Part shown: one piece after another, positions 22,925-31,144 of the stretch | How positions within the stretch are numbered: the stretch's first letter is position 1 | How the letters are laid out: the number at the start of each line of letters is the position of its first letter | From: Saprospiraceae bacterium | GTDB lineage: Bacteria; Bacteroidota; Bacteroidia; Chitinophagales; Saprospiraceae | Length of the DNA: 37,556 nucleotides | Direction of reading: 5' to 3' | NCBI GenBank assembly: GCA_019634275.1 | Contig: JAHQVP010000257.1 | Coordinates: forward strand, 1 to 37,556 | Program-made: the position numbers and the translations under genes | The notes under the pieces: generated by a model | What the model saw: only the letters and a program-made list of their open reading frames with translations | Told to the model about the DNA's origin: nothing | Database searches by the model: none

Positions 22925-25900
22925 CTAGGCCTTTTTAAACTGTTCGAAAGTTTTCCAGACCAGCGGTTTTTTTCCTTCTGCCAGCAATTTTTTATTGTGC
23001 GCTTTGGCCCGTGATTCAAAATCGGCATATGTAGATTTTACTTCACTAAATGCTTCTGCCAACATCGCCGCCTTTTGTATTTGGCGATCTGAAGGCTTAC
23101 CCGGATAAGTGCTTACGCCGAGGTACAATTGCGAAATCTCCTCACGAATGGCCTCTTCTCCTTCATTGACGTAAAAATCTCCATCCAGAGACACCAAGGT
23201 TGCTTTGTATTTGGCAACTTCTTCTCCAAATGATTTTATGGTGGGCTCCTCTAATTTCGTCGCTTGCTGCTCCATCTCCTCCAAGGCGCCATACACGTGC
23301 GCCAACTGTTCGGTCATGTCATACAAGTCCTTTAATACCTTTTGTTGGAGCATGCGTTCCTCCTTACTGTAGAGGGAGTTTTCATCGGGTTTTAGTGCGA
23401 TCTGATGTTCGAAGGTGCGCTTGCCTTTGGTAATTCTTACGGTATACTCTCCTTCCGTAAGGGCAGGAGTCATGAGAGATCCAAATAAAGCCATTCGGTT
23501 TTTTGTAGGGGCGGATTTGGGAGGTGGCAAGCGTAAGGGCAGTTGGACGATGTTGATTCCGGCGCTCTTACCAGCGGGCAGTTCTTTCACCAGGTTACCG
23601 TCCTGGTCAAAGACTTCAAGCCTCATTTTTCCAAAGGTGTGGCGCTTTTTCATGTAGTAGGCGATTTCCGCTGAGGCTGAGGGATTGCCACCGGCAAAAT
23701 TCCCTGCTCCTCCAAATGGCCTGCTCATTCTTGGCAATCGCACCACGGTAGGGGGTAAGTCATAAAAGTGCAGGATGCTGTCTTTGATCTCGGACGACGA
23801 CTGGCGCAAGGGTCCTAGATTGTCGATGAAGTAGATCCCACGACCATGTGTACCAATGGCCAACGTACTCTCTTCTTCTTGTATGTCTATTGCACGTACG
23901 GATGTTGCCGGTAGATTGTTCTTAAATCTGCGCCAGCTCAAGCCAGCGTCCAAAGAGATGTATAGTCCAAACTCGGTGCCTGCATAGAGCAGGGATGCGA
24001 CTTCGGGATCTTGTCGAATCACATGGGCATACCCTTTGATGCCATCTCCGACAAGGCTGGTCCAACTCTGGCCATAGTCATTTGTCCGATAGACATAGAT
24101 GTCCTGATCGCCTCCCTTGTGTCCGTCAAAGGTGACAAAGGCAGTCGCGGCATCATGGGGACTTGCTTCTACATAGCTACACCAGGTTCCACGGGGAAGT
24201 CCGTCGATGTTTTGCACCACGTTTTGCCAATCGGCTCCTCCGTTTTGGGTGACCTGAAGATTCCCATCATCGGTACCAGCCCATATGACGTTTTCGTCTA
24301 CTGGCGACTCACATACTGCGTATATGGTCGTATTATTTTCTGCCGTCGAATTGTCAATGGAAATGCCTCCGGACTCACGTTGCCGTTGTCTCTCGGGGTC
24401 GTTGGTGGTCAGATCAGGAGAAATTCGATCCCAGCTGTCCCCCATGTCTTCCGATCGGAAGAGAAACTGCGAAGCAAAGTAAATACGATCAGGTTGATGG
24501 GTACTGATGGCGATGGGAGAGTTCCAATTGAAACGGTATTTAGGCTCTCCTTCTTCTGGAAGGGGTTTTATGTCCTTGCGCTGTCCATCAAATTTATTGA
24601 ACCTGACCAAATTGCCGCCCTGTGATTCGGCATAGACGATTTCTTTTTTGGTGGGATGCCTAAACGAATAGAAACCATCGCCCCAATTTGTAATGTCCCA
24701 ATCGCTGTTGCGAATCATGCCACTGGACCCTCGTGAAGGCCCAAACCAAGTGCCGTTGTCCTGCAGACCTCCATAAACATTAAATGGAGTATCGTTGTCG
24801 ACGCTGATGTGGTAAAATTGTGACAAGGGAAGATTCATGAACATTTCGAATAGATATCCTCCATCAAGCGAGCGATAACCTCCCCCATCGGTTCCAATGA
24901 CTACGTAGTCTGAATTGCTTTTGCTTACCCAAATGGCATGAATGTCTGAGTGAACGCCACTACCCACTTGTCTAAATCCTTCGCCGCCATCCTCACTGAT
25001 GCTGAGATTCAATCCACATTTGTAGATCTTATTCTCATCCGTGGGGTCAACGGTCAGTCTTGAGAAGTAAAAAGGACGCACCGTCACTCCAAACTCGCCA
25101 TTCACAAATTCAAAACTTTGGCCACCATCGTATGATTTGTAAAGACCTTTGCCCTCTGCTGCTTCAACGGTCAGATACACCACCTCTCCATTAGAAGGGG
25201 CAAACTCCACCGCCATTCTTCCCAATTCTCCGCTGGGTAGGCCCGTCGTAATTTTTCGCCAGTTTTCACCTCCATCTGTTGTCATGTACAACCCACTGCC
25301 GGCTCCTCCGGATCGAAAGAAATCTGGATAGCGTTGATGGTCCCACATCGCTGCAATCAAGATATTGGGATTTTCAGGATGCATGGTGAGGTCCGCACAA
25401 CCGGTCTTGTCGTCGACCGACAATACATGTTGCCAGGTGTCTCCAAAATCTTCGGTCTTGTATACCCCACGTTGACCTCCGGTATTCCAAAGCGGGCCTT
25501 GAGCCGCTACATAGACGGTAGAAGGATTATTGGGATCTATTTGAATTTTTGCAATGCGCTCGCTCAACTCTAGTCCTTTTTTGGCCCAGGTACGGCCACC
25601 ATTTAAGGTTACGTAGATGCCGTCTCCCACGGAAACGCTGTTGCGTACCCACGGCTCTCCTGTACCTACCCATACCGTGTCAGGGTGGGCCTGGTCAATG
25701 GTAATGTGCCCTATCGACTGCGTGTAGTCGTCAAATATGGGATCAAAGCTGGCACCACCACTGCGGGTCTTCCAGACACCGCCATTTGCGGCCCCTATAT
25801 AAAACAGATTGGGTTCACGATGGACGCCGTCGACGGTGCTGATGCGACCGCTCATGACAGCGGGTCCTATGCTGCGCGCACGCAAAGCCCCAAACGATAT

Positions 25901-25969
25901 GTTGACGGGTTCCTGAGCCAGTCCACACACAGAGAGGAGACATAAAAGGTAGGTAAAGCAGACTTTCAT
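22925..25969 (-). CDS. Secreted VPS10/sortilin-like beta-propeller protein
   Basis: The 1014-residue protein starts with a signal peptide (residues 1-18, ending GLAQ) and consists of many BNR/sortilin repeats such as SGGASFDPIF, LNGGRTWAKKG, EDFGDTWQHV, TDGGENWRKI, YDGGQSFEF, EDMGDSWDRI, NDYGQSWTSL and SLDAGLSWRRF. Conserved framing segments include GPAVMSGRIS near the start and GTHGRGIYFIDNLGPLRQ near 720. The last 250 residues form a separate beta domain and a helical coiled-coil tail. Such proteins are common in Bacteroidota and often annotated as glycosyl hydrolases, but catalytic activity is unproven. No C-terminal sorting domain is seen. Confidence 0.9.
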   Translation of the reverse strand: MKVCFTYLLCLLSVCGLAQEPVNISFGALRARSIGPAVMSGRISTVDGVHREPNLFYIGAANGGVWKTRSGGASFDPIFDDYTQSIGHITIDQAHPDTVWVGTGEPWVRNSVSVGDGIYVTLNGGRTWAKKGLELSERIAKIQIDPNNPSTVYVAAQGPLWNTGGQRGVYKTEDFGDTWQHVLSVDDKTGCADLTMHPENPNILIAAMWDHQRYPDFFRSGGAGSGLYMTTDGGENWRKITTGLPSGELGRMAVEFAPSNGEVVYLTVEAAEGKGLYKSYDGGQSFEFVNGEFGVTVRPFYFSRLTVDPTDENKIYKCGLNLSISEDGGEGFRQVGSGVHSDIHAIWVSKSNSDYVVIGTDGGGYRSLDGGYLFEMFMNLPLSQFYHISVDNDTPFNVYGGLQDNGTWFGPSRGSSGMIRNSDWDITNWGDGFYSFRHPTKKEIVYAESQGGNLVRFNKFDGQRKDIKPLPEEGEPKYRFNWNSPIAISTHQPDRIYFASQFLFRSEDMGDSWDRISPDLTTNDPERQRQRESGGISIDNSTAENNTTIYAVCESPVDENVIWAGTDDGNLQVTQNGGADWQNVVQNIDGLPRGTWCSYVEASPHDAATAFVTFDGHKGGDQDIYVYRTNDYGQSWTSLVGDGIKGYAHVIRQDPEVASLLYAGTEFGLYISLDAGLSWRRFKNNLPATSVRAIDIQEEESTLAIGTHGRGIYFIDNLGPLRQSSSEIKDSILHFYDLPPTVVRLPRMSRPFGGAGNFAGGNPSASAEIAYYMKKRHTFGKMRLEVFDQDGNLVKELPAGKSAGINIVQLPLRLPPPKSAPTKNRMALFGSLMTPALTEGEYTVRITKGKRTFEHQIALKPDENSLYSKEERMLQQKVLKDLYDMTEQLAHVYGALEEMEQQATKLEEPTIKSFGEEVAKYKATLVSLDGDFYVNEGEEAIREEISQLYLGVSTYPGKPSDRQIQKAAMLAEAFSEVKSTYADFESRAKAHNKKLLAEGKKPLVWKTFEQFKKA

Positions 25970-25989
25970 ATGATGTAGCGATAAATAGT

Positions 25990-26017
25990 AAAGGGGCCCG
26001 AATGATGAGGCCCCTTT
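25990..26017 (-). terminator. Hairpin terminator between LolA-like and propeller genes
   Basis: AAAGGGGCC (25990-25998) pairs with GGCCCCTTT (26009-26017) over nine base pairs. On the minus strand it would end transcripts of the LolA-like gene before the propeller gene at 25969. A T-rich stretch follows on the plus strand, and the minus-strand side ends only in CTTT, so termination strength is uncertain. Confidence 0.65.
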
Positions 26018-26036
26018 GTTTTTGATTTGTTGAAGA

Positions 26037-26867
26037 TTAATTTGATCCCTTTTCCTTGGCTTTCTTCTTTATTTTCTCCGACTTTTCTTTCATCTCTGCC
26101 CCCTCTTTCTTCATTCCTTCTTTCATTTCATCTTCTTCATCGGTTACTTGCTCCGCCGCTGGGAAAGTGAATACGTTGTCTGCCAATTCTGCATTGAGTT
26201 CTACAGAGGTCATAGTGCCTTGCATAAAGGTCTGCCCATTGATGCGTTGTTCCATGGACATGGGCATGATCAGGCCCTCATGCTCTTCATAGTCGCTTAA
26301 ATAGGTTTCAACCGCCTGGCCTTTCATGGGACCAGCAGCTGCGAAAGATCGCATCATGATGGGGACATGGTTTTCCGCGTCGAAGTAGTAAAATTCCTCA
26401 TCTCCGGATTTCTTGGTTAAGCGAATCTTGTGCGCTTGGGTACCTTCGATCTCCTCGGTGCCCAGTAACTCCACGGTATGTCCCTTTTCAGCGTAGTCAA
26501 TAAACGCATCCTCAAAGGTTCTTTTAGCTGCTTCAGCAGATTCTTCTGCGGTGGCTTTTGCAGGTTCTGTACTCCCCATCATAGGGTTGATTGACCACGC
26601 ATTCTCACCATCAAATGCCTGAACGATTTGCATGCCCTGCACGCTGATTTCTACCTTTTCAAAATTGGGCCTCTTACTGTATACGGTGATGGGAAATTCC
26701 ATTCCTTGCATCGAGCTGGTGCCTTCCATTTTCATGGACTTAAGACTTTTCCAAGCATCAACACCTCCGATGGTTTCAAAGTAATTTGTCAGAATTTCAT
26801 CGGCAGTCTGCGCCTGTACAGCAAACACCAAAAGACTGAATAGGGAAACGCTTAACAGCTTTTTCAT
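26037..26867 (-). CDS. Periplasmic LolA-like (lipoprotein-sorting-like) protein with charged tail
   Basis: The 276-residue protein has a signal peptide (MKKLLSVSLFSLLVFAVQAQ) and a LolA-like beta structure with the family pattern TADEILTNYFETIGGVDAWKSLKSMKMEG and later LLGTEEIEGTQAHKIRLTKKSGDEEFYYFDAENHVP. The last 40 residues are a highly charged Lys/Glu/Met helix (EEDEMKEGMKKEGAEMKEK) not needed by the fold. Function is unknown; the fold binds lipids in LolA. A BlaI-like palindrome sits about 34 nt upstream of its start in a promoter-like context. Confidence 0.8.
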   Translation of the reverse strand: MKKLLSVSLFSLLVFAVQAQTADEILTNYFETIGGVDAWKSLKSMKMEGTSSMQGMEFPITVYSKRPNFEKVEISVQGMQIVQAFDGENAWSINPMMGSTEPAKATAEESAEAAKRTFEDAFIDYAEKGHTVELLGTEEIEGTQAHKIRLTKKSGDEEFYYFDAENHVPIMMRSFAAAGPMKGQAVETYLSDYEEHEGLIMPMSMEQRINGQTFMQGTMTSVELNAELADNVFTFPAAEQVTDEEDEMKEGMKKEGAEMKEKSEKIKKKAKEKGSN

Positions 26868-26900
26868 TGATCTTATATTTTAAATGAGTTGAATAACGGT

Positions 26901-26910
26901 TACAAATGTA
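26901..26910 (-). promoter_or_regulatory. Candidate third BlaI operator before the LolA-like gene
   Basis: TACAAATGTA is a perfect TACAnnTGTA palindrome, and the 12-mer TACAAATGTAGA is shared with the BlaI operator at 17038-17055. On the minus strand its TTTG is followed after 20 nt by TAAAATAT (complement of 26875-26882), a weak match to TAnnTTTG, which mirrors the geometry at the BlaI promoter. Confidence 0.5.
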
Positions 26911-27038
26911 GAGGCTGGGCGTATCCGGATGGTTGTTTTTTTACGAATAACCAGAAAATGACGACTAATGGTTCAATTAAGAGAGATACTAAGGCGTAGC
27001 GTTTTTATCTTACCCCTCATACAAGCGTTCAGAATAGC

Positions 27039-27560
27039 ATGATAGGAAAACCTGATACCAGCAATATACATGAAATGTATACCGGATACATCGGTCTTGT
27101 GCCGGATGATGACTTCATCAAGACACTGCATGACAATCAAATGGCAAGTAAGGAGTACTTCCGTGCATTATCCGATGAGGCATGGTTGCATCGATATCAG
27201 GAAGGCAAATGGACTCCCAAAGAGATCCTATTGCACATTATCGATGCTGAAAGAATTTTTTGTTATCGCGCGCTGCGTTTTGCGCGGGGAGATGAGACTC
27301 CGTTAGCCGGATTTGATCAGGATGCCTATGTCCTGACTTCCAATGCCAATGCTCGCAGCAGCAGCTCACTCTTAGATGAATACGACAGCGTGCGTTCAAG
27401 TTCACTGGATCTCTTCCGATCATTCGACGATGGTGCCTATGACCTCGGAGGAATGGCTTCTGATCGACCCTTTACTGTACTGGCATTGGGGTACATTACT
27501 GCAGGACATGAAATACACCACCTTAACATTTTAAAAGAACGATATTTTCCAGCGTCCTGA
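27039..27560 (+). CDS. DinB-family four-helix metalloprotein
   Basis: The 173-residue protein is a DinB-like helical bundle. The probable metal ligands are H66 in WTPKEILLHIIDAERIF, and H157 and H161 in TAGHEIHHLNIL, the usual three-His arrangement. Members act as thiol transferases or have unknown roles; substrate cannot be told here. It is transcribed divergently from the LolA-like gene across 171 bp. The ATG at 27039 is the longest start, and the conserved part begins near residue 24. Confidence 0.88.
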   Translation: MIGKPDTSNIHEMYTGYIGLVPDDDFIKTLHDNQMASKEYFRALSDEAWLHRYQEGKWTPKEILLHIIDAERIFCYRALRFARGDETPLAGFDQDAYVLTSNANARSSSSLLDEYDSVRSSSLDLFRSFDDGAYDLGGMASDRPFTVLALGYITAGHEIHHLNILKERYFPAS

Positions 27561-27574
27561 GCGCAGGGGGTTCG

Positions 27575-28663
27575 TCAAGATGGATTGCTTGCCAGGAGAT
27601 CAAGGGCCTCGTCGATCCATACGAATAGATCAGGAGGATGCCCTGTATAGGGGTCGACCTTACACCTCCTATGACCTAGCCTCACGATAATCATATCCAG
27701 TTTGCGATTGCAAATAATGTATTGTCCGCGAATTCCCCTCGCGTAGAAAAAGGCATGTCCTCGATGGGAGACAATCCACCAGTGCCAGCCATAGCAACTG
27801 TTCGGCTTGCCCGTCAGTACATCAAAAGTATGAGAAGGACGTGTTGCCTGGGCAACAAAAGAAGAAGATAGATATGGCATTCCCTTGATCATGCCATCGC
27901 GCAGATAGAGGTTTCCCAAACGCGCGAAATCACGGGCAGTTGCATAAAGACAACAGAAAGCTTTTACCTGTCCTTGAGCATGATCTAAATTCCAATATGC
28001 TGCATGTTCCGCTCCCAGCAACGACCAGAGGTCAGTCATATGATCAACGACGTCTCTTTTACTGGCAGAGGTTATGCATTGAGCCAAGAGTTGCGTAGCG
28101 ATGCTAACGTATTCAAAGTCCAATCCTGCGTCTTTCTTTTTCTTGAGCTTGTGCGTCATGGCCTCCAGGTCTGTGCCATAATAGGCGATGGCATTATCAC
28201 TGTTGGGGCGAGTGGATTCATCCCATTGTATACCCGTGCTCATCATCAACAGTTGTTCGATGGTGATGGAAGCCAGCTCAGCGGGAATGGATGGGAGCAA
28301 TGTTCCTATTGGTTGTGCTCGCTGTATGAAGCCCTCGTGAAAGCCGTGTCCTACCAGGGTGGCCACAAAGGATTTTGCAACAGAAAAGCTGTTGGACGGG
28401 ATGGAGGACCCACTTTTACCCCAGTAACGTTCATGTAAAATGGTGCCTTGCACAATAACCAGGTATCCTGTCGACTTGAGCCTATTATGCATTCCTTGGC
28501 GCTCTTCATACACTCCTTCTGCGGCAGATCGAGGCCACGGTACGGGATGGTAGGCAGGAATGATGGCATTGGCAAATTGGGCATGCTCAAAAATGGATGG
28601 ACCCAATCGACGGGAGGCCATCGCCATTCGAAGGGCTTTAGGCAGATGACTATAGCGGCTCAT
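27575..28663 (-). CDS. Serine hydrolase, beta-lactamase/class C-like
   Basis: The 362-residue protein has the catalytic SxxK at S94-VAK97 in NSFSVAKSF and a YxS (Y185-S187) in FEYVSIATQLLAQ, the arrangement of class C beta-lactamase-like esterases and peptidases. WHWWIVSHRGHAFFYARGIRGQYIICN near the end is the third conserved block. No signal peptide is evident, so it may be cytoplasmic. ATG 28663 is preferred over a TTG at 28696; it overlaps the end of the O-antigen ligase gene by 14 nt. It is probably the last gene of the polysaccharide operon, perhaps processing a polysaccharide or acyl ester; that role is inference. Confidence 0.88.
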   Translation of the reverse strand: MSRYSHLPKALRMAMASRRLGPSIFEHAQFANAIIPAYHPVPWPRSAAEGVYEERQGMHNRLKSTGYLVIVQGTILHERYWGKSGSSIPSNSFSVAKSFVATLVGHGFHEGFIQRAQPIGTLLPSIPAELASITIEQLLMMSTGIQWDESTRPNSDNAIAYYGTDLEAMTHKLKKKKDAGLDFEYVSIATQLLAQCITSASKRDVVDHMTDLWSLLGAEHAAYWNLDHAQGQVKAFCCLYATARDFARLGNLYLRDGMIKGMPYLSSSFVAQATRPSHTFDVLTGKPNSCYGWHWWIVSHRGHAFFYARGIRGQYIICNRKLDMIIVRLGHRRCKVDPYTGHPPDLFVWIDEALDLLASNPS

Positions 28664-30098
28664 GTCCTGTGTTCGTTTTGGGCCGCCTACTGGCAATGTC
28701 GATGGCCACTACGACTGCCATAAGGCCAAAAACCGGAACACTTGCCTTATCGGCGTCTAGAAAATTATTGAGTAAACCATGCACAAAGTAGGTTACCAAT
28801 CCCATGGTGCAGTAAAGAAGCAAGCGCTTCGCTTCTCCCGCTGGCAAACGATGATAGGTACAAAAAGCACTTCGAAAGAAGATTGCGACCCAGCAAATCG
28901 TCAACAGCATACCAGGAAGGCCCATGTCGGCTAGAGGCCCAAGAAATTCACTATGTGCATTGCCCACATCGCCAAAACTGGTGCTTATCACGGTAAGATC
29001 TTGTGCTCTTTGATAGGGAGCATATTCAAACATGTATGTGCCTGGTCCGAAGCCCAGAAAGGGGCGCTCTTTGGCCATGGCAAAAACGGCATTCCAGCGA
29101 TTGAGTCGCTCCAGATTGGATGCATCGGTGGAGATATTTGTAATGGATTCTACGTTTTCGATCAAGTCGTCCGAGCTGTCGGTCTGGTTCTGACGCAATT
29201 GCATGACCAATCCCTCAAAGCTGATCGCTACCATGAGCAGGACTGTCATCGCCATTCCTGCAATGATGCGAGTGGAGATCTTCAATCGAACCGCCATCCA
29301 AATCCCAAATGCCAGCACCACACTTAACCATGCAGCACGGGAATAGGTATAGACAAGCGCGATGAGCAGCACCAAGAGGCCTCCCATGCAAATCAGCCTT
29401 GCAAATGGGGCAAGTTTCTTTTCCAGACCAGCTCCAAAAAGCAAGGGAATAAAAATAGCAATGACGGCTGCGTACTGCGTATGATCCCTAAAGAAAGGTT
29501 CCATGATCCAATGAGCAGATTCTTCATCAAATCCACGCATGTAGTGCTTGATCGTAGTATAGAGGACGACCAGAAGGAGCCCCAAAACAAAACTTCCAAT
29601 AAAAATCAGACTGCGATCCCGCTGAATGAATAATCCCGCGGCAAAAAAATAACAGGGAACCACGAACCACATTTTTGCAATGAGAAATTTGACGGAAACG
29701 AGTGGAGCGGTACTGGTCAAAGCGGTGATGCCCGTCCAAAGCAATAGCAAAACCAGTACCTTACTTACGGGGTGCTGCAATACTGCTGACTTTAGAGGCG
29801 AGGAATGCAACTGCCCAATCAACAGCATTATGGTCATGGCCAGAAGCAAAGGTTCAGTCGGAAAATAGAACGCTATACCTCCCAACCCCAGTTCTTCCAG
29901 ATTGAGAGAAAAGGGCGTCAGAAATGCAGCAATGTAGAGCAGAAAACGAGAATGAAAGATGGCCACATAAGCAAGGCCAAGGATCAACGGAATCGCCAGG
30001 ATGTAGTAAAATTCCAACCACATTGAAATCCCTAAGCATCCGATGAAGACCAAGGAAAGCCCAAATGGCCAGTTTCTACTCCATGTTGCGGCCCTCAC
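28650..30098 (-). CDS. O-antigen ligase/polymerase family membrane protein
   Basis: The 482-residue protein has about 11-12 hydrophobic segments and the Wzy_C/O-antigen ligase signature: a periplasmic loop with LNRWNAVFAMAKERPFLGFGPGTYMFEYAPYQ followed by GNAHSEFLGPLADMGLPGMLL. It ligates or polymerises a surface polysaccharide in the inner membrane; ligase and Wzy polymerase cannot be told apart by sequence. GTG 30098 is chosen as start because it overlaps the Wzz-like stop as GTGA, whereas the longer frame to 30188 would run over 90 nt of that gene without likely signal. The end overlaps the serine hydrolase gene. Confidence 0.9.
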   Translation of the reverse strand: MRAATWSRNWPFGLSLVFIGCLGISMWLEFYYILAIPLILGLAYVAIFHSRFLLYIAAFLTPFSLNLEELGLGGIAFYFPTEPLLLAMTIMLLIGQLHSSPLKSAVLQHPVSKVLVLLLLWTGITALTSTAPLVSVKFLIAKMWFVVPCYFFAAGLFIQRDRSLIFIGSFVLGLLLVVLYTTIKHYMRGFDEESAHWIMEPFFRDHTQYAAVIAIFIPLLFGAGLEKKLAPFARLICMGGLLVLLIALVYTYSRAAWLSVVLAFGIWMAVRLKISTRIIAGMAMTVLLMVAISFEGLVMQLRQNQTDSSDDLIENVESITNISTDASNLERLNRWNAVFAMAKERPFLGFGPGTYMFEYAPYQRAQDLTVISTSFGDVGNAHSEFLGPLADMGLPGMLLTICWVAIFFRSAFCTYHRLPAGEAKRLLLYCTMGLVTYFVHGLLNNFLDADKASVPVFGLMAVVVAIDIASRRPKTNTGHEPL

Positions 30099-31090
30099 CC
30101 CGTGAGCTCTGGTAGGCGTTTCTGCAGCAAGAGCAGCACCAGCGTTAACAGACAAGCCGCGGCGGTAGATCCGACCACAATAAGCCACCGTATGGGTTTA
30201 GACTTCTTGTCCGGGACGGCGGCGTGATCCACAACAAACGTCTGTGCGATGCGGAGATCTGCATCTGCTTCAAATTGTTCTCGGAAAAACTTCAGTCGCA
30301 GGGATTCATCGGCGATGCGGTCGCGTTGGCGCTTCAGGATATCGTATTCATCTCCAAATTCTTTATTGATGTCCAATTGTGCTTTTAGCTGACTGGCCGC
30401 AGTCCGGTTATTGTTGGCCAAAGCCTCGCCATAGGCCCGATACAAAGCTGCGCGCTCTTGTTCGGTAGCAACGCCCAACGTCTGCAAAGAGTCCATGCGC
30501 TGTGCAATAGAAAACAACTGTGCTTCACTCTCACTGTAGACATCATTCACCATGCCAAAGGACGCCAAGGCGCGTTCTGCAATCATCTTATTCTTGACCG
30601 TGTCAATATACTCGATGATGCTATTGGCAATGTCAGCTGCCATCTGAGGAACTTTGTCGGTTACTGTAATCTCGACGGAGCTAAATTTTGTTCGGCGTGC
30701 TCCCACATAGTCATCATAGGTTTCAAACAGTTCTGTACGTGCATGTGGATCCTTTGGATCAATCTCGTAATGGGTGTAAAGATCATGCCGGTCCATTACC
30801 CGTTCCTTAAGGCTTTCGGAGTTGATGATCTGCAAAAGTTGCTCCGCTTCCTCCTCCTCTCCAAATTCGCTAATGTTGCCCCGGCGCACCGCGTAGTCAT
30901 TGAGCGTGACAGAATTTATGCGCGCAGGAAAAACCACCGCGCTTGCCGTGAAATACTCGGTCATGATCAAGGAAATGACGGCCGACACCACCGCGGCAAT
31001 TACACCTACAAGGATGAATAAACGGAGGTGGCTCAGAATGAAGCGCACCAATCCAACAAAATTGAAGTCGTCTCTAGGTTGTTCTGACAT
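30095..31090 (-). CDS. Wzz-like polysaccharide chain-length / export protein
   Basis: The 331-residue protein has two membrane helices (about 21-43 and 303-323) enclosing a large periplasmic part with predicted coiled coil (about 170-280), the Wzz/PCP layout. The N-terminus FNFVGLVRFILSHLRLFILVG and the C-terminal PDKKSKPIRWLIVVGSTAAACLL with the usual Pro-rich approach to the second helix are typical. It has no kinase domain, so it is of the Wzz-type rather than the Wzc-type. It sits between the flippase and ligase genes. Confidence 0.9.
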   Translation of the reverse strand: MSEQPRDDFNFVGLVRFILSHLRLFILVGVIAAVVSAVISLIMTEYFTASAVVFPARINSVTLNDYAVRRGNISEFGEEEEAEQLLQIINSESLKERVMDRHDLYTHYEIDPKDPHARTELFETYDDYVGARRTKFSSVEITVTDKVPQMAADIANSIIEYIDTVKNKMIAERALASFGMVNDVYSESEAQLFSIAQRMDSLQTLGVATEQERAALYRAYGEALANNNRTAASQLKAQLDINKEFGDEYDILKRQRDRIADESLRLKFFREQFEADADLRIAQTFVVDHAAVPDKKSKPIRWLIVVGSTAAACLLTLVLLLLQKRLPELTG

Positions 31091-31144
31091 TCGGTTGGTG
31101 TAGTTGTGTCATAAACAAAAGTAGAAAACAAACCCAGCAATCTA

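Noticed and set aside
24011-24625. 204-codon open frame opposite the VPS10-like gene
   Set aside because: It is fully antisense to a strongly supported beta-propeller gene and has no coherent domain pattern.
30458-31021. 187-codon open frame opposite the Wzz-like gene
   Set aside because: It is antisense to a gene with clear family features; the translation is Cys/His-rich noise.
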